Shown one piece after another: positions 1 to 12,500 of a DNA stretch of 64,000 nt. A program made the translations under genes and the position numbers. The notes beneath the pieces were generated by a model, which saw only the letters and a program-made list of their open reading frames with translations, was not told the DNA's origin and did no database searches. The first letter of the stretch is position 1. The number at the start of each line of letters is the position of its first letter. This stretch comes from Hofstenia miamia (Eukaryota > Xenacoelomorpha > Acoela > Hofsteniidae): contig CABFPE010000021.1 in NCBI GenBank assembly GCA_900660155.1, forward strand, positions 541,136 through 605,135, in the 5' to 3' direction.

Positions 1-470
1 TATATATATATATTAGAATTTAGAGCTTTTTCAATGTCGTACTCCCCTGAAAAAAAATTACTTACTACCTGTACCCGAAATACTGTTTTGAGGCCGGCTA
101 CAGTCAATAGCCGACTGCGGCCAAGGATTTTGTTTTATGGCCAAACTCCTGGCTAAGATTCTAAACATTATAATGAAAAATTTATTTCCATGATTTTTAT
201 TTGAATATTTGTTTTTAAAACTTAGTCATTTTCACTATTTTCTTTAAGTGTTCGAACTATGAGCATGCTTTAGTCGTTCCATTGAAAATTGCGGTATTTC
301 ACTTAGTAGTAGTAAAAAAGGCTGATTATAGCAAAAAAATCTCGGCTAACGGCGGCTACGGCTAAAGAATTACGATCAAAGGCCGGCTATGGCCAAAGAC
401 TTACAGCCAACGGCCACCTGAGGGCAAAATTGATTTTGAACGGCCGGCTACGGCCAAGAAAATTGCGTTG
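1..470. repeat. GC-rich GGCCGGCTAYGGCCAA-like repeat cluster
   Basis: In an otherwise AT-rich stretch, variants of GGCCGGCTACGGCCAA recur at about 92-124, 351-366, 381-398 and 441-458. Each is made of alternating GGCC and GGCTA blocks that read partly the same on both strands. The cluster ends in a GC-rich phrase near 465-495. It looks like the end region of an unrecognised repeat element. I see no coding potential and no clear terminal inverted repeat or target duplication. A short TA run sits at the very start. Confidence 0.4.
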
Positions 471-1217
471 ACCGCAGAACACTGATCCGGATCCTTTTAC
501 CCATATAAGAGAATATAATTTTCTTTTTTGCTAATAAACAATTAGATATTTTAAATAACATTTCGAGCACAATTCACATTCATTATGTATTAATGTTTTC
601 ACCATTATATTTACAACTTTAACACAGGTTTAACACAGGTTGTTTAACACTAACCTGCCCATTGCATTCACAAAGATACAATAGGTATTGTCCACATTTT
701 AAAACAATTTTCTCCAAGCCTATTAAGAAATTTGGAACTACTTGGATATGAACACATCTATCAATAAATGGGTTTTTCTGTTATGGTGAAAAAACAACGA
801 TTATTCCTGAGTTTTATGTAGATAAAAATATGAACTTTTTCCAATTTTTGGAAAAAATTCCAAATTCTTTTGATATCGATTGTTAATATAAAACGCGGTC
901 TAAAACCAATGGCAGCAAACAACTAGCTTCAACAATTGCGGGAAGGGTTTTTATATAGGCGAAAATGTGAGAGGCAATTCCCTATTTTGTGATGTTTTCA
1001 GATTTTAGATATTTTTAGTATTTAGTTAATTATGAGCGTTTAAACAAATTATATAAAGACAGTCACAATTTTTGCTAAAACAATTTTATGTAGAATGAAA
1101 AGCTTAACTTTACCAGCCCGTCCGCGATAAAAACTGGGTACCCGCATATCATTAATCTATCTATCTATATACATATACACATATATATAATATATAAATA
1201 TATCTTTATATATATAT
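471..1217. other. AT-rich sequence, nothing recognised
   Basis: No open frame of note, no RNA gene and no repeat structure was seen apart from TA-rich microsatellite-like sequence at about 1165-1217. Confidence 0.5.
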
Positions 1218-1301
1218 ACTGGCGCTGTATACTATGATACATTTCATAGCGGCACATGGATAGTCAGCGTTGTCTGAAATTCGATAGTATACAGCGCCAG
1301 T
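1218..1301. mobile_element. Small inverted-repeat element (84 bp, MITE or foldback)
   Basis: Two perfect 17-bp arms face each other: actggcgctgtatacta at 1218-1234 and its reverse complement at 1285-1301, around a 50-bp centre. A third, imperfect copy of the right arm (tagtatgcagcgtcaga) lies at 1404-1420. The element sits at the end of a TA-rich run, so no target duplication can be told apart. It could be a very short non-autonomous DNA transposon or a solo hairpin. The family is not recognised. Confidence 0.5.
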
Positions 1302-1420
1302 TTTTAGTGAACTTCAATCTTCGTATTTTTTTGCATGTGCATTTAGACATTTACTTGCACATTTGTGTAACATTAGTTTCTTAATTTTTTGTGAAAAATC
1401 CCATAGTATGCAGCGTCAGA

Positions 1421-4400
1421 AATAAATATAATATATCTACAGTTGAGGAGTTGTCAAAGATACAATCCTTCAGGTGACAATTGCAAGCAAATCCTAGTAG
1501 CCCTTTTTTAAGGTTTCAGCTTTTGAGTTTTTGAAAAGTATGAAGCTTGATGATGCTAACCTTAAACTTCTGGGGATTTTTTAAAATTTGTGATGGTTTT
1601 ATCAAAATAACTTGGAATTATAAAACATCATAGCTTACGAAATAAGAAAGACACCATGATCTCTGAATTTGTTTGAATGGTTTATCTACAAAAAAGAAGT
1701 AGCTAAGGTTTCTTGTGGCTCCCAGAAGCCTGAGATCTACTGATTTTTTGACAATTAGGTGCGGAGACAATTTGAAAGTTTCTAAAAAATTGAAATTGAA
1801 AAATAACTAATACTTTCAAGTATTTCTACGCAGCGGCGTACACATAGGGGAAAATGTCCCCCATCAGGTCTTCAAAGTTGATTTTGATTGATTAAATCAA
1901 TTTTTTTTGCAAAAATAAAAGCAATTAAGAACTAAGTGGTGAGATGCATTTCAGGTTCTAAATTTATAACATTTTTCACAATTTCACGGGCCTTCGTCGT
2001 TTGGTCATTCAATTTCTTCAAAAAATCTTGCTTACGCGCCTGCATCTACCATAATATAATTTTGAACAAAATTTTCACTACTGAATGTGAGTACATTCGC
2101 TAATATACATACATATGTCAACATTCTAAACTTCTTAATACGCTTGGAGTGAATTTTTGTAAAATGTGGACAAAACGTGTCTCTTCAGTTGCGTTGATCA
2201 ACGAATCATATTGAGAAAACATAATTTGACGTTCACCATTTGAATTTTGAACACCAAGTACCAGTGCTTCTGAAATTATTAATTTTGTTGGCAAGTTTGA
2301 ACTAATTTTACTTTTTTATATAACTGTTTATTAAAATTAGGTGACTGTGTTTTTGCTACTGTAAGTACTGTGAAATCTTGAGGAAAAACAAAGAAGTGAT
2401 TTTTCTTATCATATCAAATTATTGGCGCAATAACCATTTTTTAACAAGCCTTGTCATCAAGCGTTTCTGCACATAATCAAGCCATTAGAGTTCCACTACT
2501 CATTATAACGTTTCAAAAATTTTGAAATTCATCTTGTACATGTTCTTATCATGACATTTAATATTGAACTTTTTCAAGAAACTATGAAATACTCTAATAC
2601 TGATAAATTAGATGTTAACCCAAATTTACATAGGGAAAGCTCAGCTTCTCTTTTCCAACAAAAAAATGAAAACTGTTATTCTTCAATTACACATTTTGGT
2701 CCTCAATTTAACTTAAAATGAATATTGAAGCATATCTTAGTAACGAAACGGCTCATTTAGGTTGTTTTAAAACTTCTATCTTTGTCTCTTTCAGGAAATT
2801 GAAATATTTTAAATTAATGATGTAAACTTCAATGGCTTTCATAAATGACTATGCCTTAATTTCGATCGCGATGCTTAATGCTACCAATCTTAAATGGTTC
2901 GTAATGCCAGTAAGTCTGTGGTTGCTGAGGTCAATGATTGTTGAAATAGTTCTTTATTCAATTCAATCTTTTTTAGATATAATTTGATAGACCACGAGCC
3001 ATTAAGCATTTTCGCTTTGAGCAAGCCGTGACTTTAATGTGGACACAAATTTGCAGAAGTGAGTTTTCACGAACCATGGTCTACTCACTATTATTGAGTA
3101 AGTTCTGCATCAAAGCATTTTGATATTTCCTTCAACCTCAAGAAATTTAATATCTGCAATTCTTTCTATTTCTCAAACTTTACCTGCCACTTTACCTGCT
3201 CTATCACACATACATGTATATTGTAAAATTAATGGAATATTCTATTTAAAATAACAAATCCCGGAACCCACCTACACTAACTATTATTATATTAAGATTC
3301 GACAACCAATTTTTGTAATGTCTATGACTATGTGAATTTGTATACCATTCCAAGTCCCATTTATGTGGCCTTCGTGCTTTTTCTGATCTGATCCAACCGA
3401 ACCCACAAAATTTGTTGATCCTTACAAACTATCTTCATTTGGTATTTAATGTTTGTTTAACCAAGTATTCTTCATATGCAGCTATGACGGTGCAAATATT
3501 AAGATGTTCTAAATATTCTACATATTTAGACATCTATGATCATCTTGAATTTATGTGAATCATTATTTTACAATTTATAACCATTATTTCATTCACGATT
3601 TTGCGCTTATAAACATTGTAAAGTCTAAAAATAATCATAAATTAACATATATTTGTTAGCAATTTTTCAAAATATCGTAAAATCTGATTTGTATAATTTT
3701 TTTTGAATATATAATGGTTTTACTAGTTATTAGTGTGGGTAAAATTTCCGATGGAAATTAAATTATAAATATAATGCTTTTTTGGAACTATGTCGATAAC
3801 GGTAAGCAGGAAAACAATTAAAAACAGAAGTTTAATTGCAAAGTACTGTAATTCATTAAGTCGGTAAGGGCAATCAATTAATTACAATTTTTTGGAAACA
3901 AAGCGTTTCTTTTTATCATCCCCAATTTCACAAGTTCATTATGTTCTCCAAAAAACTTTTTGTTGTAAATTTCAATGGGTCTTACCTTAGTAATTCAACG
4001 TCTTCACAAAAACACACTACCAACTATGTTACTTTTTTGGTTAATATTTTCAAAGAAGTATATACAGTTTGTAATCAAATTAAGCATTAAACTTTTGAAT
4101 CTATTAGTCATACCTATTTATCATATGTAGTATAAGAATCAACCCAATCTAATAACACTTGATTAATACTTATCTTATACATGTCAAAAAAAGAATATTG
4201 ATTTCTACAATAATGGCATCAATAAAAGTTCAAACTCAAATTTACATATTCCTTAATATACATTTCTTTTGAATATCATAAAAAAAATTTTAAATCTTTG
4301 GATTCTCAGAAAATCAGGTATGATAAATATTATTTTTGGAATTTTAAGCAAAATAATCGGATTAGTGCCTCCATGAAATGACTCATTGTTGGTAGAGAAA

Positions 4401-5903
4401 AACCTAAGAAAGATAGTGGGAAAACTTTCAGATAGTTGATTTTTTGATGAGAATTTAGCCTTAGTTTGATTCAAAACAATTCTATATATATTTTTATAAA
4501 AAATGTATGAACTAATTTACGAGTAATGCAAGAAATTCTGAAAAACTCTTAGTTTTCATTATTTTTTGTGCATTTTATAATTTTTTGCTCCATTATTGCA
4601 CAAGATTAAATTTATTGGAAACTTGAAAGTAGAAGTTTTGTTCTATTAAAATGGAGACAATTAATAGCAGTGGAGTGGAGATCTTTCATTTCCTACAGAA
4701 TTCAATTACTGAAATGCACTAGCGTTAAAAACTCATTTAAAAGTTTGAAACTAATTAAAATTTATGCATTACGAGAAACTTTATCTTCGAATGAAGTTTT
4801 TAATATAATTCTTTATAAAGGAGAGAGTCAAATTCTCAAAGTCAATTAATAGAAACGCACAAGGAAGTGCAAACAAAATTTAGCAAACGGAGTAATTACA
4901 CTTTGAAAAGTTTCAAGGATAAGAGAAGCTTAATTCTGAGAGCAAATGCGACAAATAACAATGGAATTTTTTAAACAAATACTAATTAATATCTCTTGGA
5001 GAAGATAAGAAACAATTCTAATTTGAATTCTGCGCATTAAGTGAAATTATATGTAAACTTATGCTTTCGTAGTCTGACTATTGAGATATTCAATGATAAC
5101 TTCTTACGATTATTTCAATCAAATAACTTTGTTAACATAAAGATGGCTAGAACTAGACGAAACAAGAATTTATAATTTAGAATTTTTACCATTGTAGTGC
5201 AAACATTCAAGATATAGGGTATTAAAGTATAATCTGACACATCAAGGTTGCTAAATCGTTTTAAATTTGGAGAAGCCTGTAAATTGTAATTTGAAAAATC
5301 GAAATGTCCAAATAATTAGGCCTAAGGTGTCGACATCTACTATCAAAAGTTTTTCTTAATGCATTGTTATTTATCACGTAGAAATTTTTGTCAGCATATT
5401 GTGCTTTAATTTCTTTGTTGAAAAATAATGAAGGCAGTTTTTTAAATTTTAGGTGCCTCGTTATTAAACGATATTTGTATTATTTTGAAGAAGTGAATTG
5501 TGTACATAGCTAATAAGTAATTAAGAACTACGTAAGTATATTTAGGTTTCCCGCATAATTATATAACAAAATTTCTACAATAAGATTCATTCGCTTCGAT
5601 TTGTTTTATTAAGGTAGTGTGATTTCGACCGCCTTTGTTAATAATTTGAGGAAATATTTATCAAAACCAATGATGTAATAGCATTTCTGAGAAAGTTTAT
5701 ATGCCTATGTTTTCAGTTAATTATATCTGTCAATTAATATATACAACTACAAGTATGGCCATGGATAGACTAGTGATTGGTCAAAAAGTGATCTGTGTGA
5801 AGGCATTGCACGCAAGATAATTAGGGATGTGACGATCAAAAGAAATCGAACGCGCCCGATGAACAAACTTATTAACGGGGGTGCTATGCTAACGAATTTT
5901 GTG
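1421..5903. other. Gene-free AT-rich stretch
   Basis: I see no exon with matching splice phases, no transposon protein and no strong repeat. A phrase near 1830-1870 (cagcggcgtacacatagggg) resembles the GC-richer ends of some DNA transposons but has no partner that I could find. The short open frame on the minus strand at 4253-4474 shows no sign of being a gene. Confidence 0.5.
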
Positions 5904-6303
5904 CAAACTTTTGTCCAGATTTTTGTTTAAAAAAATCCGCAATGTAGCACGCAAAAATCCTTACATAAGTGTGGACAAAAATCCGCAGTGTAGTACACCG
6001 AAATCCTGAAAAAAGTTTGGACAAAAATCCGCAATGTAGCACACAAAAATCCTGACAAAAGTTTGGGCAAAAATCCGCAATGTAGCACACAAAAATCCTG
6101 ACAAAAGTTTGGACAAAAATCCGCAATGTAGCACACCGAAATTCTGAAAAAAGTTTGGACAAAAATCCGCAATATAGAACACAAAAATCCTGACAAAAGT
6201 TTGGACAAAAATCCGCAATGTAGCCACAAAAATCCTGACAAAAGTTCGGACAAAAATCTGCAATGTAGGACACAAAAATCCTGACAAAAGTTTGTATAAA
6301 AAT
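5904..6303. repeat. 46-bp minisatellite, about 8 copies, with an inverted half unit at its left edge
   Basis: From about 5930 to 6303 a 46-bp unit recurs about eight times. It contains gacaaaaatccgcaatgtag, then cacacaaaaatcctgacaaa, then agtttg. The unit is itself two related 23-bp halves that share acaaaaatcc. Some units carry the variant caccgaaatcctgaaaaaag, three units apart, hinting at a higher-order period. At 5904-5926 a half unit lies in inverted orientation. Three overlapping minus-strand frames stay open for 108-149 codons only because the repeat lacks stops and 46 is not a multiple of three. They are not treated as genes. Confidence 0.85.
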
Positions 6304-6552
6304 CGTCAGTATAGCATCGCCTTAAGATGAAATAATCTGTGTTAAATATACCCGGATCAAATCGTTTAATGAACATTTCCTAAGCAGAAAAATGTGAAAC
6401 CAAATATCTGATCAAAATTTCACATGTTGTAATTCAATCTGATGCTTTTAGTCCTTGAAAATAGAAGTTATTGAATTTGATAAAAATACAAAGGACTGTC
6501 AATTGCGTCTTTGATTTCAACAATTTACCTTTGCATTTAACTACGCTCCTTT

Positions 6553-6590
<38 letters not shown>

Positions 6591-9500
6591 TATCAGGTTT
6601 AAGAGAAAGTTAATATTTTTTTTAATGCGTTAACGTTCTAAATTTTTACATGTTGATACGTTAATATATATTAATTTCAAGTGACTGTAAACTCAACGAA
6701 GCATTTATTCTATTGTATACATACGATAATACAGGTATGTTTGCATTTGTGTGCCGTCGACAGCCGAATACTATGACGCTTAGCGTTTACCTAATCAGAG
6801 AAACGCTTTTTTACCAATAAATGTATTATTTGATTTAAAATTTCAATACTAGACAACGGTGGCGAATTCAGAGGTGATGGGACTCCGGGAAGGATACCCT
6901 TCAATCAAGATTTCATGGCAAAGAAAATCTAGGTCCGATTCTATTTTTCCCGAAAATTAGCTTATTTTCTGGTTCTATTTCGTTTTTTAATAAGAGTCAA
7001 CTTAGTTTATAGTTTATAGCATGAGCCAAGAAATTTTATTCGAATTTGGAAAAAACACTTCCTATTTCTACAAAGATATTGTTAACTAACTAGTTGCATT
7101 ATCTTAATCCTAATTCATGAAAAGCGCCTTTTGGGAAAAACTGAATAAATTTGTACTGTAACTCCCTAAACCTAAATATTAAAGTAAATGCAATGAATTT
7201 ATTCATTTTATTTTCAATCGTAAATGATGTTTATTCTAGGCAATTCTTGATATCCCCAGAAATCCGGATTCGAAGTGTCTTTCCATCATTCTATTGCTGA
7301 ACTGCAAAGAAAATGCTACATTTATTCGTCCATGAAATTGGATGTTGCCGAACATGCATGCCTGTTACGATTTATCCCATAGGCTCATATCCGAATAGAT
7401 GCCCATCACGAGTACGTATATCGCGGCTTTAAGGTTATGACATAGGCTGATTCTGAAACATGCTAGGCCCTGATATACAATAAATGTAAAATTTTAATTT
7501 TTAATTAGAACAAGAGTGAATCAGATTCCTTTTGTATTGCAATTTTTACTGAAATTATAAAACATATTGAGTTGCAGTAATTCCAGAAGCAAGGAAGTGT
7601 TTCTGAGTCCAGGTGCAGTTGTGAATACTTTCTTAAGCATATTTACTTACAAGTGCTTGAAAATTTCTTATATCCAATGTGACTATCATTCGTTTTACAA
7701 AGAATGTATTCAGACGAAGAATTGCTGATCTAGATAAAATAGACTAGAATTTTAATTAGGTTTCTCTTTCGGATGCTAAGAACAATGATTTATGAACCCA
7801 ACCCAAACCCGATTTTCGAATTTGATTCAAAGACTTTCATGAAAAAGCAATATTTTGTGCAAAAATATAATAATACTTGAAAATTATTTGAATTGATTAT
7901 TGCAATATATGTAATTTTATGTCCCTCTTCTTCCGAATGTGGAGACAATCTTAGCATCGTCATCGTCATCCAATTGTGGTTTTGTACAAAAACTCACCAA
8001 ATCCCAACTGTTTATTGGTCTTCATCTATCCAAAGCTACTGTTTATATGGTTTATGCGGGCAAAATATATAAATGGACTTGACTATAATGCATAGAATTG
8101 AAACACGAATTATAATGAATGCATTAAGCAATCTATTCGACATGTTAAAAATACTTCTTTTGGTGATAGAAAAATTTCTATGGCATAGAGAAAACATATT
8201 TGGAGATGTGTGACCGTCAACTTAGCAGGAGAGAAATCACACTCTGATTCTATAAAAATAGTGTGATTTGTAATAAGTGTTTATACATATTGCTTCAATA
8301 ACAGAAATCTCATTTACATATGTATGAATTTCGTTTAGGTTCAAACTATATGTGAATATCTATAAAAAATTGATATCTTCAACTTCAACCCGATTTGAAC
8401 ATTGAAGTTGTCAGCCCGACCAGAATCAGACATTATACAATTTTGTCCCGGACTCTTTTGTGACTATATTTCCATAATAGTTTTTGAAGTTATAGAAACA
8501 AGTTTTGAAGTAACTACTTGATAATTACTTACTGTAAATCACAATAATATATTAATTCCTTATAGCAACGCTTGAAGAATGCTTGTATGAGGTTTATTCC
8601 AATATTTGCAGGCATTTGCTGGTGAAAGCCATTTTTCAATATTTATTATTAATTTTAGCTTTGCTTATGCATAATTCAGTTAATTTTTTTAATTGTTATA
8701 TACATGTGTACAAAGCTGTTTTCCCTTAATTTCGTTGTTAATGTTCAATTTTAAGAACCAGACTCCTTTAATGTTCGGTAATTTGAAGAACAACCAACTT
8801 AGATACTACAAGCTCTTTTCCGATGCTGCTGGCAATTAATGCATTGTCTCTTTGTTGGTTATCCAACACAGCACCAAGGCATGTGGCCGTTTCTGACAGT
8901 TTAATTGGTTTAATATTAACGCAGATATTTAGTTTTTAATTAGGTCTTCAGCTGTATTGGGGTTAAATATGATTAATTGTGTTTTGTAAAGAATTAATAA
9001 TACAACTCAGTACTATATTCAAAATGTGTACAAGCTACTTGTTCTGTACCAATTATTTTTAGAACAGCTCATTGGCTATTTTTGCATAATTTTAATAACT
9101 TGTCTTTAAAAACCTAAAGAGCTGACATAGGATGGACATTATGCTAAAATATTGCCGAATATTTTACTTTTAAAATTATTTTCTAAATTTTCAAATTATT
9201 TGAACAAAAAAATTCGGAGTCGGCAAGGAGCAAACATCATTTTTTTAAGGTGGATTTTGTTGAGCTATCTCTGATGATTGATTTTCTGACTGTGAAAATT
9301 TTAATAAATTACAGCAAAAAATTTAGAAATTCTCAAGACATCATATTCATCATGATCATAGAGTCGTGAGAGGCAATTTTATTCCAAATTCAGTTTAACT
9401 GAAGAACAAATTTATTAAAAACGCGTGTTTTAAGCTGAATATATATGTCTGCAGTTCAAACCTCTTTTCTTTGATTGTTTTCTTAAAAAAATATACGTGC

Positions 9501-12500
9501 AACAGACCAAATTGTTATTATTAGTTAAAAATTTTTTAGATAAAATTCAAAGCAGCCACTTACATGCAGTATATAATGTAAATAAATTACAAGTGATTCC
9601 CCAGACGGGAACCCATGCATACGTTCAAATTAAAATTTTAGAATTGCTTTATTTGCGACCTTCATAATTTTTCTTTAAATAAAGTTACTAATCAAAAAAA
9701 AACAAATGAAACACTTAGTGTCAAAATTTCACAATAGACATTTTGAAAGAATTTTATAACAACTTTAAGAATTGAACAGTTGGCAGACACGAAACAATAA
9801 ATTTATAGATTTAATTGATTCTTCTTTGGTTTGAAAAATTGTAATACCTTTGTTTATACAATATTAAAATTTATATTTCCTCAGTAAAATAATATTAAAC
9901 AATTAAATTTAATTAATTAATTTTCAGACATCTTGACTTACAAATTTGACATTAGTGTGAAAAATATTGATTTTCATATCATTTTTTGAGAGAAAATAAA
10001 ATTCTACGTGATATTATACATTAAGAAATATAATTACCTAAAGTAACATAGTATATTTAATTCCATGTTTTTAATGTTTTGAGATCTCTTTCTATATAAT
10101 CATTATTACCTAGAAAAACGCTCATGCTTTAGAAGTCTTGTGTTCACTGCAGTAACGCTAAGCTTATTAACCAAACAATGCATCTATAAAATACAATATT
10201 GATGCAATTTTTTGATGAATATGCTCATATGCAATGATAACATTTACTTTACAAATTATTTCTGTACAGGAAGGATTCGAAGGTATTGAATATTTTTTGA
10301 AAATTCCTAATGTATATAGTGTAAAGTCAAGGCAAGGGTAATTTCGGGATAAGAGAATTCATTCAATTGCGAGTTTTAAGGGTCAAGTGAAAGAGAATTA
10401 ATCCATTCTTCTATTCTATATATATCGACTAGACATCGTTTTTAGTTTAAATAATTCTTTTCATGTTTTCATAAATTCTTTGAATAATTTTTACACATAA
10501 TATGAACGAAAACACCTGTATATATTATTTCTAAATAATAGCGATTATGACTTAATGAATAAATAAATTACTAATTTCTCAATAGAATTAGTGGAATGTT
10601 CATATATGCCTCAAACGCGGAACGGAGTTTATTATATGTTCATAATAACTAACACTTTAATAGTCATTAGATTTTGAAAAAATGGGACTGATTATATTCT
10701 AATGTCTGTCAGAAATTGCTAAAATGTATTAGACTACATTTTACCTTTTCTTTACATATAAATATTTTGTTACATCACCATAATTGACTGAAGCAGCAAA
10801 CTTGTCAAAACCATACAAAAGTTAGTGTAGTAAATAAACTTTTTATAAATGACAACACTGCTTTGAAGGGTTTCGAGATGTGAGCCAAAACCGAAATTGA
10901 TTTTGGTTGTTATTAATGAAAATTCTGGGAAAGTTATAGTTACTTTCAAATATCCTGATGGCACAAAGTTATTTGCAAAGGGAAAACAAATATAAAGTTT
11001 GAGGAAGCATAATAAGCGATTGAGATATACATCTGGGAGAATGGTGAACGAAGTTGTGGCTGATAATACCTGCTAATATATTTTAAATCCTACATACCGC
11101 AGTGTAAAGGGAAATCAATTAAGCCAAATGGGTGACGGCGCTTCTAACTTAATTGTTTAAAAAAGGAAATTTGCGCTAAACTCGGCCATTCTTTAGGCAA
11201 AGTTTTAATTGAACTTGCTGGCTGGAGTCTCCAGATTTAATGCAAGGCAAATCCGAGTGGAAAACCTAATTACTCGAATGGAAGTTGGCGGGAAATCCCA
11301 AGTTGAGATGAATTCGTAAAACTTAATTTGTCTTGTCCTATAATCAAGTTAAGCTAAGATTCAATGCCGTGAAAGTTTATTAATTTCACTCACTGACTTT
11401 TCAGAAGAGAAGAAATGACAAAACTATAAAGGGGATGGTTGTTGACTTGATTGAATAGCAATTTTTAGACAAAAACACCGCCATTAAATCAAGAACGTCT
11501 GACGAAACGTCACTGCAGCAAATTGCATTTTAATTTCAAATCTCTCATTATTTTATGCACCATAAACATGCACGCCTTTACATGGTACATGTACATGCAC
11601 ACGTGCACACGTTTATGTTTTCTTAAAATTCTATTTTTTAAATTTTAAAATTAATTTAAAGTGACAATGAATCAATAAAATAAGAAATATTTTTAAATAT
11701 ATGCTATATAATATAAAAATTTCAAATGTGTTCTTTTCCTAAAAATTTAGAAATTCTATTTAAAAATTTGCAAGGTTCCTCATACAAAAATATGTAAAAA
11801 ATATAATAATCAAGCAATTTTTCTAAACTTTTTTTATAAAATTAATGCAATAAATGCTGATAGGGTTTAAAGAAACACCGCGAATTCTTGAACTTTATAT
11901 TAGCTTTTTATTAATGTAAAAGGAATTTCACAAAGCCTTAAATATGATACAACTGAGAAAATTTATATTTTGAATTGTTACAATATAATTATAATGCTTT
12001 AATCCATGATATTAAGAACTTTGACTTTTATTAGATATTAATCATTTTTTTATTATAATAAAATATCTAGAAATTTGATAAATTCAATATTTTTTCAAAC
12101 TCACATACATCAAGGTGTGTTAAAATTAGCTTTATTGGTGTGTTAGTGTTGAGTATATTATTCGTAGAATTAATCACAAAACATTTTATGTTGTATATAT
12201 TTAAAAAATTATTTGAAATTTTTCAATTGTTTTGCAATCAATATAAATTTTTGTCTTTATTGTACGCTTATACAATTGCTGTACCGCTTAAAGTAGCTTG
12301 GTGTTAGATCCACATTTTTTTCACTTACGAACACTTTAAACTTATATATGGATGGTCACCACATTTGATCATTTGAAGGGTTAAAAGATTTAGTCTTAAT
12401 TGCTGTTTTTTATAAACTCGATTGCTTATAGTGGCATATTTTTAATTCGTTGTTAAATAAATTTGTAACGTTTGATTTTAAATTATCATTTTTACATAGT

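Noticed and set aside
1828-1870. Possible DNA transposon end (cagcggcgtacacatagggg)
   Set aside because: No matching inverted end or target duplication was found nearby.
5884-6376. Three overlapping minus-strand open frames of 108-149 codons rich in Cys and Phe
   Set aside because: They are translations of the 46-bp minisatellite in all three frames and have no independent sign of being genes.
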